Assembly (NCBI GenBank): GCA_964520525.1
Contig: CAZFNR010000005.1
Span: 32,471-96,470, forward strand
Source: JAJPXC01 sp964520525
Lineage (GTDB): Bacteria > Bacteroidota > Bacteroidia > Bacteroidales > Muribaculaceae
Length of the DNA: 64,000 nucleotides
Reading direction: 5' to 3'
The stretch's first letter is position 1. Each line of letters starts with the position of its first letter. Positions 25,932 to 33,415 of this stretch are shown piece by piece. The notes beneath the pieces are model-generated. The model was not told the origin of the DNA. It made no database searches and was given only the letters and a program-made list of their open reading frames with translations. A program made the position numbers and the translations under genes.

Positions 25932-27074
25932 TTAGTTGGTTAAGGTTTTGTCGTAAACTTCCATCACTTTGCGGGTGAAAGTTTCTTGATTGAATCGGGC
26001 GACGTAGTCGTGTCCTGCCGCTGCTATCGAGGAGCGGTGGATGGTGTCGTCAATCATTAGGCGGCATTGGTGTATCATCTCGTCGACGTCGTCGGGGTTG
26101 ACTGCCGGTGTCGATGGTCCTCCGGCTTCTTCGAGGCATGAGCCTGAGGCGATGATGACCGGAGTCGAAGCCGAGAGCGATTCGATGACCGGTAGCCCAA
26201 ATCCTTCATAGCGGGATGTGTAGGTCGAGAACATGGCGGCGCGGTAGAACGCTGGTAACTCGGCGAACGGTGCGTTGTCAATCCATTTGACGCGGTCAGA
26301 GAGGGAATTGGCGGCGATATATCGGCGTATCTCGTCGGCATAGGGGGTCTGTCGGCCGACAATCACGAGTGATATGTCGTCGGGAAGTCCTCGGAGTGCT
26401 TTGACGGCGAGAAGTTGGTTTTTGCGTGTCTCTACGGTGCCGATTGTCACTATAAACGGGCCGTCGAGTCTGTATTTTTTCTTTAGGGTCTCAATCTCCG
26501 CGTCGGTCACTTCGTTGGAGAAGGAGGGGTCGCAGCCCTGGTAGACGACGTCGATTTTCCCGGCGGGTACGCCGTAGGCGTTGACGATGTCGCGGCGGGT
26601 ACATTCGCTTATGGCTATGACGCGTGTCGCGGCTCGGGCGGCTCGGGAAAATTTGAAGTCGTAAATTTTTCGGTCAATAGGTTTGTAGCATTGCGGAAAA
26701 TGTCGGAAAATCACGTCGTGGATGGTCACCACAGATGGGATGCCGCTCTTGCCGATGTTAAGCGGGAGCTCGTTGCTGAGGCCGTGGAATAGGTCGATTT
26801 TGTCGCGGCGCAGGTCGCCGGTTATGCCGCTTATCCTCCACAGCGAAGGTAGCGTTTTGCCTGCGGATGTCGCCGGTAGTCTGAGTTCTACGTTTTCGAG
26901 GTCTAGAATCGGGGCGAGCCGCCGGTTGGGGTGTGCGTCGGGTGAGTACATCAGATATCGGTTGTCGGGATATCGTCGGGCGAGCGAGTCGACAATCAGG
27001 CGGCTGTAATTTCCTAGTCCCGTGAAGTTGCGCACGGCGCGTTTTGCGTCAAAACCGATTCTCAATTGCTTCAT
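25932..27074 (-). CDS. Glycosyltransferase family 4 protein
   Basis: A 380-residue GT-B glycosyltransferase. The N-terminal acceptor half begins LRIGFDAKRAVRNFTGLGNY, as in mannosyltransferase-like GT4 enzymes. The donor half has FIVTIGTVETRKNQLLAV and the EX7E motif in SRYEGFGLPVIESLS. It probably acts at the cytoplasmic face in glycan assembly. It is third in a five-gene unit, between the hydrolase (29 bases) and the epimerase (17 bases). Donor and acceptor are unknown. Confidence 0.9.
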   Translation of the reverse strand: MKQLRIGFDAKRAVRNFTGLGNYSRLIVDSLARRYPDNRYLMYSPDAHPNRRLAPILDLENVELRLPATSAGKTLPSLWRISGITGDLRRDKIDLFHGLSNELPLNIGKSGIPSVVTIHDVIFRHFPQCYKPIDRKIYDFKFSRAARAATRVIAISECTRRDIVNAYGVPAGKIDVVYQGCDPSFSNEVTDAEIETLKKKYRLDGPFIVTIGTVETRKNQLLAVKALRGLPDDISLVIVGRQTPYADEIRRYIAANSLSDRVKWIDNAPFAELPAFYRAAMFSTYTSRYEGFGLPVIESLSASTPVIIASGSCLEEAGGPSTPAVNPDDVDEMIHQCRLMIDDTIHRSSIAAAGHDYVARFNQETFTRKVMEVYDKTLTN

Positions 27075-27103
27075 TGTCGGGTGTCTGCTAAGGGTTGTGA
27101 CGG

Positions 27104-28147
27104 TTATCGGAAGATGAACATTCTGGTGGGTTCAAACCGCGGGAGTGCCATTACTTGGATTTGCGCCTCGCGCGATTCGATGCTGTCGGAGCCGTCACCG
27201 ACTACCACTCCTTTTGCCTGCAACGCGTTTTTCATGGTTGCGGTGGCTTTCTCGGGAGTGTTGTTGTCGTGGCTCAGGTGGCACAAGAACACATGGGTCA
27301 GCCGAGGGGAGTAGATGGAGGCTATGTAGGCGGCGGCGTCTACATTGTCGAGGTGTCCGTTGTCGGCGAGTATGCGGGCTTTCAGGTATTCGGGGTAATG
27401 ACCTGCGATAAGCATCTCCTTGTCGTAGTTGCTCTCGATTATGATGTATCGCGCCTGACGCATATAGAAGTCGGCTCTTTGGCTTACGCAGCCGAGGTCG
27501 GTGGCGACGGCGAATGTGTGGGTGCCGTGTTCGATGAAAAATCCGGCATTGTCCGAGCCGTCGTGTTGTACCTCGAAGGCTGTCAGCTTGAAGTCGCCGA
27601 TATTGAAGGGGATTTCTTTGTAAATGGGTTTGTGGTAGTCTTTTATGCGTCGCGAGATGTTGTGGCGTCGCAGTATGCCGTTGAATGCCTTGGGGGTGCA
27701 GTAGAGTGCCATGTGAGGGTTGCGCCTGAGTAGGCAGTAGGCATATCTCACGTGGTCGCCATGGTCGTGGGTTAGTATGATTCCGGCTATTTTTTCGGTC
27801 GTGATTCCGTGTCTCCGCAATTCGGGCAATATATTCGCGGGGTCGACTCCGGCGTCGATTAGAAAGCCTCCGTTGTCATCGCCGATAAACGCGCAGTTGC
27901 CGCTGCTGCCGCTGCCAAACGAGATGAATTTCAACTTGCTGCCGCCGGTGATGGCTTGCAACGGCTCGACGGTGTTGTCGGCTGCCACCTCCGACTTTTC
28001 TATGCCGCCGCTCAACATCACGCGTGTGGCGTGCTTTTTGATTGAGGGGTGGATGGGCAGTTCCTCCCGGGTCATGTCGATTTCAAATTCGTCGAAAAGT
28101 CCCGGTAGAGATTCGTTGATTGTCGGTCTGCGTTTGTATTTAGGCAT
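27104..28147 (-). CDS. Metallo-beta-lactamase-fold hydrolase (YycJ/WalJ-like) with N-terminal extension
   Basis: A 347-residue MBL-fold protein. After about 73 residues of low-complexity, partly charged N-terminus, the fold starts with KFISFGSGSSGNCAFIGDD. The metal-binding motif is ILTHDHGDHVRYA, a later His lies in ATDLGCV, and the C-terminal motif is LTHVFLCHLSHDNN. The core resembles YycJ/WalJ exonuclease-like proteins. The N-terminal extension is extra compared with the roughly 265-residue family core. An internal ATG at codon 25 or 44 could be the true start instead. Confidence 0.85.
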   Translation of the reverse strand: MPKYKRRPTINESLPGLFDEFEIDMTREELPIHPSIKKHATRVMLSGGIEKSEVAADNTVEPLQAITGGSKLKFISFGSGSSGNCAFIGDDNGGFLIDAGVDPANILPELRRHGITTEKIAGIILTHDHGDHVRYAYCLLRRNPHMALYCTPKAFNGILRRHNISRRIKDYHKPIYKEIPFNIGDFKLTAFEVQHDGSDNAGFFIEHGTHTFAVATDLGCVSQRADFYMRQARYIIIESNYDKEMLIAGHYPEYLKARILADNGHLDNVDAAAYIASIYSPRLTHVFLCHLSHDNNTPEKATATMKNALQAKGVVVGDGSDSIESREAQIQVMALPRFEPTRMFIFR

Positions 28148-28160
28148 TTTGATTTATTGG

Positions 28161-28895
28161 TCAACTGAACAGGAGGAAAATCGCCGGTCTCTTGTCGAAG
28201 TCATATTTTGACTTGCACCATGAGGCTATGTTTTTTGTTGTAATCGAGGCTTGAGGCGCGGTCACGTCGCACGCTACGCAAAGCAGCAAATCGCCGGGCA
28301 GGGTTGCGCAGAGTTCGGCGACCATGCGGTTGTTGCGATATGGTGTCTCGATGAAAATCTGGGTCTGTCGCTCCCGGGCTATCCGTGAGCGCATTTCGCG
28401 CAGTTTTGCCGCGCGTTCACCTTTTTCCCGCGGGAGGTAACCGTTGAACGCGAAACTCTGTCCGTTGAAGCCTGAGCCCATAAGCCCGAGCAGAATGCTC
28501 GACGGCCCGACGAGGGGGTAGACGGTGTATCCTCGCCGCTGGGCGATAGCGACGATGTCGGCTCCGGGGTCGGCGATGGCCGGGCATCCCGCTTCGGAAA
28601 TCACACCCATAGGGTGGCCTTGGGCGAGAGGGTCGAGCATCGGTGCTATCTCGTCGGGTCGTGTGTGCTCGTCGAGGGTTTGGAATGAGAGCGAGTCGAT
28701 GTCGATTGAGCGGTCGCATTGGCGCAGAAATCGTCTTGCCGAGCGTACGTTCTCAACGATGAAGTGTCGGATGCCGGTTATCAGTTTGAGGTTGAGGGGC
28801 GGCAGCACGTTGTCGAGAGGCGCGTCGCTAAGCGTCACCGGGAACAGGTATAGTCCGACGGCGGGTTTCTCTGCGGTTGTTGGCTCTTGATTCAC
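28161..28895 (-). CDS. SAM-dependent methyltransferase, RsmI-like (tetrapyrrole methylase fold)
   Basis: Probable 16S rRNA 2'-O-ribose methyltransferase relative (COG0313). From the GTG at 28895 it has 244 residues. The core begins VGLYLFPVTLSDAPLDNVLP, with GVISEAGCPAIADPGADIV, LVGPSSILLGLMGSGFNGQS and TQIFIETPYRNNRMVAEL. The open frame extends 27 codons further upstream, but those codons translate a terminator hairpin and a promoter, so they cannot be coding. A TATCTTTG element sits only 5 bases before the GTG, implying a very short leader. First gene of the unit ending at 24638. Confidence 0.88.
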   Translation of the reverse strand: MNQEPTTAEKPAVGLYLFPVTLSDAPLDNVLPPLNLKLITGIRHFIVENVRSARRFLRQCDRSIDIDSLSFQTLDEHTRPDEIAPMLDPLAQGHPMGVISEAGCPAIADPGADIVAIAQRRGYTVYPLVGPSSILLGLMGSGFNGQSFAFNGYLPREKGERAAKLREMRSRIARERQTQIFIETPYRNNRMVAELCATLPGDLLLCVACDVTAPQASITTKNIASWCKSKYDFDKRPAIFLLFS

Positions 28896-28900
28896 GATGG

Positions 28901-28908
28901 CAAAGATA
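28901..28908 (-). promoter_or_regulatory. -7 element (TATCTTTG) for the rsmI-like unit
   Basis: Exact TAnnTTTG match between the upstream terminator and the GTG start. No TTTG at 19-20 bases; a TTG lies at 24 bases. The transcript would start at or next to the start codon. Confidence 0.5.
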
Positions 28909-28930
28909 ATTATAAAATCGCTAATATGAG

Positions 28931-28972
28931 CACAAGAAAAGGGCCGATTTTGAAATCGGCCCTTTTCTTGTG
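28931..28972 (-). terminator. Terminator after the SurA/PpiD-type gene
   Basis: A 20-bp perfect inverted repeat with a minimal loop. The core GGGCCGATTT/AAATCGGCCC is followed by TTTTCTTGTG on the minus strand, ending the isomerase transcript 37 bases after its stop. Being symmetrical, it could also work on the other strand. Confidence 0.9.
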
Positions 28973-29008
28973 CCACACGGGGGCTACCCCGTGACGGTAG
29001 TGTTTTTT

Positions 29009-31090
29009 TTATTTGCGATAGAATTTCTGTATGCGGTTGTCGACTTTCGTTTTGCCGCGCAGTATGGCGGGGAAGTTGCGCGAGAGTGCGTCAACGCCTT
29101 GGCTGCGGTTGAACGATGCTTGGGCGTTGGCCTCATCGTAGGGCAGGCCGCTCTTTTCCACGTCAAGCACTTGGAAGACGATAACCGAGTTGTTGCCTTT
29201 GAACGGGCCGTTGAGCGCGCCCGGGTTAGAGGCTGACACGCGTCCGACGAGCGCGGGCTCGGCGGTGAAGAATCCCATCACGCGGGGTTGGCCGAACGTT
29301 ACTTGGGTGGTGTCGACTTTTGACTCCATCAGTGACGCGTAGTCATAGACGGTTTTTCCTTTGTCTTGGTAGTCGGCGAGGAGCTTAGAGGCTTTTTTCT
29401 CTTTGAGGGCTTCCTCTGAGAGGTATTTGTTGACGTTGGTGTCGGTCATCGGGAGATAATCGCCGTCGTAGATGTCTTTGACAGCCACAGCAAACAGGTG
29501 GGTGTTGCGGTCGTCGCGGAAGATTGGCGACACTTCGCCTTTCTTGGCTTCCATAGCCCAGTTAACGCCTTCGCGGGTTTCGGGGACGTTGTTGAGGGAG
29601 AGTGACGATGTGGTCAGCTCGGCGGGGAAGCAGTTGTAGTTGGCGGCGGGAGCGTTCTCGGCGAATTTGGCTGATGTGTTGTTTGCGTTGAGGTATTTGC
29701 TCAGGTCGCCTTCAAGAGTGTGGAGAGTGGCGGTTGAAGGTTCGATTGTGTAGGTTATCTCAGCGAAGTCGTAGGTGGTGACGGGGGCTTTGCGTGTCTT
29801 GACGCGCATCACGCGGTATTGCTGCGCTCCTGCCATGGTGTCGAGAGCTACGTATTGTCCCTGGGCTGCTGAGGCGAGTTGGTCTTTCATTGTGCCGAGC
29901 TGTGGGTCGAGGAGTGAAATCCAGAGGCTGTCCTGGGCTGCGGCGATGGTGCCTGCGGCAAGCATATCTGATGCCTTGGCTCCGTTGTTGAGTGCGTTTA
30001 TGATTGAGTCGCGGTGGGCGATGTCGCCTTCGACAACTGCGAAGTCGAGGTTCACTGAGTCAACCTGGCTTGAGATGTTGAGGAGTTTCACGATGGTGTA
30101 GGTGTCATTTTGGAACGAAACTATCTGCACTCCATCAGTCGACATCGTGTCGATGGCTGATTTGATGGCGCCGTTGGTTATGCGGCTTTTGGGGAGCTGG
30201 AGTTGGTTGACGCCGAAGTTTACGTTGCCGTTGATGCCTTCGGTCCCGGGCTGGGTGCGTAGTGCGGCGATGGCGTTCTCGACTTCTGTCGTGGCTGCGG
30301 CGCGGTCGTCGGCTGATGGTGTCACGTTGACAACGATGTAGTCAACCATGCGGCGCGGCTCGTCGAGACGGAACATATTGCGGTGTTTGTCATACTGGGC
30401 TTTGATGTCGGCTTCGTTGACGGGGAAATCTTCATCCTTGAGGGTCGAAAGGTCTTTCTTGGCGTAGAGTATGCGCGAAGTAGCGGCGTTCTCGTCGTAG
30501 TAGCTTTTTGAGTCGAGGGTGTTAGCGGTCAGCGTCCCCATGAACAGGTTGCCGAATTTCTGTTGGCGCAGCATCTCGACGGTGCTTTTCTCCAATTCGA
30601 GCCATAAGGTTTTCAGTTGCTGAGCGTTTTCGGGGGCTATGCCGTATTTGGAGGGGTTGAAAGCTGCGTCGTAGAAGCTGTCGGGGGTGTCGAAGCCGTA
30701 TTGACGGGCCTGGTTTGCCACTGACGGGAGTGCGTTGGGGCCGGTCATGGCGGCTGACAGTTCAGAGTCGGTGACAACGATTCCGAGCATATCGAGCTCC
30801 TCGTTCATCAGGGTTTCATAAATCATTTGGTCGAGGACCTGTTGCTGGATAGGAGCGATGTCGACATCGGGGTATCCCTGCTGTTGGCGGGCATTGCGCA
30901 TCTGCTCGACGCGAGAGCTAAATTCGTTGATGTCGATTTTGTGGCCGTCGACTTTTGCGAGGGTTGTCGGGTCGCTGAAGAATGAGCGGCCGGAGGTGAG
31001 GAAGTCACCGAGGATGAATGCAAGAAGGGCCACAATGATGATAGTGAAAAGAAGGGCCGATTTGCTTCGGATTTTTTCTAATGTTGCCAT
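29009..31090 (-). CDS. SurA/PpiD-type periplasmic peptidyl-prolyl isomerase
   Basis: Envelope folding factor anchored in the inner membrane. 693 residues: short basic N-terminus, one transmembrane helix (ALLFTIIIVALLAFILGDFL, about 12-31), then a SurA-N-type chaperone region (VDGHKIDINEFSSRVEQMRN onward). Long periplasmic repeats with parvulin-like segments follow (EPRRMVDYIVVNVTPSADDR; DYLPMTDTNVNKYLSEEALK). The parvulin core looks divergent, as in Bacteroidetes PpiD proteins, so chaperone function may dominate. It is monocistronic: own strong promoter upstream, strong terminator downstream. Confidence 0.9.
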   Translation of the reverse strand: MATLEKIRSKSALLFTIIIVALLAFILGDFLTSGRSFFSDPTTLAKVDGHKIDINEFSSRVEQMRNARQQQGYPDVDIAPIQQQVLDQMIYETLMNEELDMLGIVVTDSELSAAMTGPNALPSVANQARQYGFDTPDSFYDAAFNPSKYGIAPENAQQLKTLWLELEKSTVEMLRQQKFGNLFMGTLTANTLDSKSYYDENAATSRILYAKKDLSTLKDEDFPVNEADIKAQYDKHRNMFRLDEPRRMVDYIVVNVTPSADDRAAATTEVENAIAALRTQPGTEGINGNVNFGVNQLQLPKSRITNGAIKSAIDTMSTDGVQIVSFQNDTYTIVKLLNISSQVDSVNLDFAVVEGDIAHRDSIINALNNGAKASDMLAAGTIAAAQDSLWISLLDPQLGTMKDQLASAAQGQYVALDTMAGAQQYRVMRVKTRKAPVTTYDFAEITYTIEPSTATLHTLEGDLSKYLNANNTSAKFAENAPAANYNCFPAELTTSSLSLNNVPETREGVNWAMEAKKGEVSPIFRDDRNTHLFAVAVKDIYDGDYLPMTDTNVNKYLSEEALKEKKASKLLADYQDKGKTVYDYASLMESKVDTTQVTFGQPRVMGFFTAEPALVGRVSASNPGALNGPFKGNNSVIVFQVLDVEKSGLPYDEANAQASFNRSQGVDALSRNFPAILRGKTKVDNRIQKFYRK

Positions 31091-31166
31091 TTATTATTGT
31101 TGGTTTTTTTGATTATTATCTTTTTAAGGCGGTTTTCGCTATGCTTTTCGTAGGCTTTTTAGCGCA

Positions 31167-31197
31167 CAAAGATACATTTTTTTGTAATAATGTCAAA
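31167..31197 (-). promoter_or_regulatory. Promoter of the SurA/PpiD-type gene
   Basis: -33 TTTG (31194-31197), 19-base spacer, -7 TATCTTTG (31167-31174): a full Bacteroidetes consensus. The predicted start leaves a leader of about 70 bases. Confidence 0.75.
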
Positions 31198-31239
31198 GTG
31201 GAAGGCTTAAAAACGCATCAATAGTTTTTCGGCTGGGGG

Positions 31240-31247
31240 TAATTTTG
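31240..31247 (+). promoter_or_regulatory. Candidate -7 element (TAATTTTG) for the M15 peptidase gene
   Basis: Exact TAnnTTTG match 11 bases before the first ATG, implying a leader of only a few bases. No clear -33 element. It is divergent from the isomerase promoter. Confidence 0.45.
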
Positions 31248-31258
31248 CGCAAAAACAG

Positions 31259-31624
31259 GTGATGAATATGAAATATTTCAGTATTGATGAGCTGATTCGC
31301 AGCTCGGTAGCGTCGTCCCGCGGAATCGACAACACTCCGCCGGCTGAAGTGGTGGAAAACCTTACCCTGCTGGTGTCGCGGGTGCTTGACCCGGCTCGCG
31401 AGGCGCTAAACGCTCCTATCACCGTCAACAGCGGTTACCGCTGCCCTGAGCTTAACCGCGCCGTCGGCGGAGTTCCGTCGAGTTATCACCGGTGTGGACG
31501 GGCGGCTGATTTGACGGTCGGCTCGGTGGCTGGCAATCGTCGGTTGATGGCGATACTCGGCGGGCTTCCCCATCGCGAGCTGATATGGGAGCGTGGGGGG
31601 CGTTGGGTCCATGTGGCTATATGA
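31259..31624 (+). CDS. Small M15-family peptidase (D-Ala-D-Ala carboxypeptidase-like)
   Basis: A 121-residue zinc peptidase of the Peptidase_M15_3 type, a fold found in peptidoglycan carboxypeptidases and phage endolysins. Zinc-site residues are visible: SSYHRCGRAADLTV gives His77 and Asp84, and RWVHVAI gives His118. PITVNSGYRCPELNRAVGG is the family signature before them. No signal peptide is present, so it would be cytoplasmic unless exported otherwise. Standalone gene with its own -7 motif and terminator. A phage-derived or ancient housekeeping origin are both possible. Confidence 0.88.
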   Translation: MMNMKYFSIDELIRSSVASSRGIDNTPPAEVVENLTLLVSRVLDPAREALNAPITVNSGYRCPELNRAVGGVPSSYHRCGRAADLTVGSVAGNRRLMAILGGLPHRELIWERGGRWVHVAI

Positions 31625-31655
31625 CAAAAGGGGAGCGGCGGCTCCCCTTTTGTTT
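31625..31655. terminator. Terminator between the convergent M15 and lrp genes
   Basis: A 12-bp perfect stem (CAAAAGGGGAGC/GCTCCCCTTTTG) with loop GGCG lies immediately after the M15 stop. Its T-rich sides make it usable in both directions. Confidence 0.85.
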
Positions 31656-31680
31656 ATGATGACGACAAAAAATGTTTTCG

Positions 31681-32142
31681 TTATTGCTCTGCGATTGGGA
31701 TTTCGCGGTGGATGCTGTGGTCGAGCGAGATTAATGTTTCGGTGCCTGTTACACCGTGAATCATCTGTATCTTGTTGTTGAGCAAATCCATCAGATGCTC
31801 GTTGTCGCGAGCGTAGAGCTTTATGAGCATCGTGTATGGGCCGGTGGTGAAGTGGCATTCTACCACTTCGGGAATTTTTTCGAGTTGAGGCACCACGTCG
31901 CGGTACATGGCGCCGCGTTCGAGGTTTACGCCGACATAGGTGCAAGTGCAATATCCGAGTATTTTTGGATTGACGTTGTAGCCCGAACCGGTGATGACGT
32001 TGAGGTCAATCATGCGCTGTATGCGCTGGTGGATAGCGGCTCGCGAGACGCCACATTCTGTGGCGACATCTTTAGAGGCGATGCGTGCGTTGCGTGTTAC
32101 TATTGATAGTATCTTGCGATCTAAGTTGTCGATTTTTTCCAT
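31681..32142 (-). CDS. Lrp/AsnC-family transcriptional regulator
   Basis: A 153-residue feast/famine regulator. N-terminal AsnC-type helix-turn-helix: LDRKILSIVTRNARIASKDV then CGVSRAAIHQRIQRMIDL. C-terminal RAM/ligand domain with YVGVNLERGAMYRDVV, VVECHFTTGPYTMLIKLYAR and GVTGTETLISLD. It probably binds an amino acid. It has its own consensus promoter, and a palindrome lies about 30 bases upstream of the -33 box. Targets are unknown; self-regulation is common in this family. Confidence 0.93.
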   Translation of the reverse strand: MEKIDNLDRKILSIVTRNARIASKDVATECGVSRAAIHQRIQRMIDLNVITGSGYNVNPKILGYCTCTYVGVNLERGAMYRDVVPQLEKIPEVVECHFTTGPYTMLIKLYARDNEHLMDLLNNKIQMIHGVTGTETLISLDHSIHREIPIAEQ

Positions 32143-32163
32143 TTATATTATGGTTTATGGCGA

Positions 32164-32193
32164 CAAAATTACTCAAATTTTTCCATTTTACAA
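32164..32193 (-). promoter_or_regulatory. Promoter of the Lrp/AsnC-family gene
   Basis: -33 TTG (32191-32193), 19-base spacer, -7 TAATTTTG (32164-32171), about 22 bases before the ATG. Confidence 0.6.
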
Positions 32194-32225
32194 GCAAAAT
32201 GCCACGAAAACTATTTTCAATGCAT

Positions 32226-32256
32226 AATTCATGATGGGCAATGGACATTATGAATT
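32226..32256. promoter_or_regulatory. Palindrome upstream of the lrp promoter
   Basis: A 10-bp inverted repeat (AATTCATGAT / ATTATGAATT, one G-T pair) with an 11-base centre. No T-tract follows on either strand, so it is a weak terminator candidate. As an AT-rich palindrome 32 bases upstream of the -33 box, it could instead be an operator for the Lrp-type protein. Confidence 0.35.
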
Positions 32257-32312
32257 GTTCGACAGCCTCCGGTTGATATTGTGGTATCATAAACCGAGAC
32301 TTTACTTTTCAA

Positions 32313-32437
32313 TCATTTTTGAGCAACGCCGTTAAGTTCGGCCAACGCACGGCTTGACTGCGTCAACTGACGAGGTACTTCCTTGGTTTCAAGTCAAATT
32401 CAAGTGGAAGAGTCGGCATAGGATGTGGTTTCACCAT
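32313..32437 (-). pseudogene. Remnant of a Fic-family protein (Fic_N domain), frameshifted and truncated
   Basis: From the ATG at 32437 (or 32419) the minus strand reads MPTLPLEFD. After a one-base frameshift at 32393 it continues LETKEVPRQLTQSSRALAEL then NGVAQK and a stop at 32313. This closely follows the Fic_N pattern (LPP..FDLET..VL..L..A.RALAELNG) that precedes the Fic catalytic core. The rest of the protein, including the HPFxxGNG motif, is missing. It lies in the 336-base gap between rluA and lrp, which has no other gene; the remaining sequence holds the lrp promoter and the palindrome. Confidence 0.6.
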
Positions 32438-32478
32438 GGCTTAGAGGACTGGGTGATTTGGTCGCGGTTGAGGCGGGG

Positions 32479-33402
32479 TTATTTGACGAGCGAGGCGAAT
32501 GCGGCGGGAACGGGGGTGGAAAAGTTCATGTCGCGGCGGGTGATGGGATGGACGAAACGCAGTGTCTGGGCGTGAAGAGCGAGACGGTGTATGGGCGATG
32601 GCCCCGCGCCATATTTGCGGTCGCCGATGATGGGGTGCCCTTTGTCGCTTAGGTGTACGCGAATCTGGTTTTTGCGTCCGGTGTCAAGTTCGACTTCGAG
32701 CAGAGAGTGGTTTTTGCGTGTCGCGATGGTTTTATAGCGAGTGACGGCGAGTTGCCCTTCGTCGGGGTTCTCGGTCGAGTATACCTCAAATTGTGAGTTT
32801 TCGGCTAAGTAACTGCGTATCGTGCCTTCGGCGGGGTCCATACAACCCTCGACGACGGCGAGGTAGCGGCGGTTGATGACCATGTTGTTCCAGTTGTGTT
32901 GCATGGCGACTTTGGCTTCCTCGGTTTTGGCGAACATCATGAGCCCGGAAGTGTCGCGGTCGAGTCGGTGGACGATGAATAGTTTGTTGCGCGGGTCTTT
33001 GCGTTTCACCCAGTCGCGCAGTATGGAGTAGGCAGTGCCCTCTTTCACTCGGTCGGTGCCCATTGAGAGCAGTCCGTATCCTTTGTTGGCCACGATGATA
33101 TCGTCGTCTTCGTAGACGATTTTGATGCGGCGGTTATAGAATGTCTGGAATTCGCGCGTGATGTTGACTTTGACCACGGTTCCCGGTAGCAGAGGTGTAT
33201 CGTGTTGGGTGACCGGGGTGTCGCCGATGGCTACCTGGTTGTGTTTGAGCAACTCTTTGACCGATGTGCGTTTGCGCTGCGGCATCGCTTGTATCAGAAA
33301 CGGCAGCAGCGTGGTTTCGCTGTCGGCGGTGTATGTTTCTATTACGTCGGGGCGGAATTTGCGTCGTTCGGCACCGGGTTTGTGGGGCAGAGGTCGTGGC
33401 AT
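32479..33402 (-). CDS. RluA-family pseudouridine synthase
   Basis: Isomerises uridine to pseudouridine in rRNA or tRNA. 307 residues: an S4-like N-terminal RNA-binding region (TSVKELLKHNQVAIGDTPVT), then the catalytic domain with KLFIVHRLDRDTSGLMMFA (catalytic Asp148), RRYLAVVEG, RKNQIRVHLSDKGHPIIGD and LALHAQTLRFVHP. The target position cannot be told. It begins 13 bases after topA and is probably co-transcribed with it. Confidence 0.93.
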   Translation of the reverse strand: MPRPLPHKPGAERRKFRPDVIETYTADSETTLLPFLIQAMPQRKRTSVKELLKHNQVAIGDTPVTQHDTPLLPGTVVKVNITREFQTFYNRRIKIVYEDDDIIVANKGYGLLSMGTDRVKEGTAYSILRDWVKRKDPRNKLFIVHRLDRDTSGLMMFAKTEEAKVAMQHNWNNMVINRRYLAVVEGCMDPAEGTIRSYLAENSQFEVYSTENPDEGQLAVTRYKTIATRKNHSLLEVELDTGRKNQIRVHLSDKGHPIIGDRKYGAGPSPIHRLALHAQTLRFVHPITRRDMNFSTPVPAAFASLVK

Positions 33403-33415
33403 TTCGTCGTGGGTG

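Noticed and set aside
28896..28976. N-terminal 27-codon extension of the rsmI-like gene
   Set aside because: It translates the terminator hairpin and promoter; family similarity starts only after the GTG at 28895.
31259..31624. M15 peptidase as part of a prophage
   Set aside because: No holin, tail, integrase or att-like repeats nearby; neighbours are housekeeping genes.
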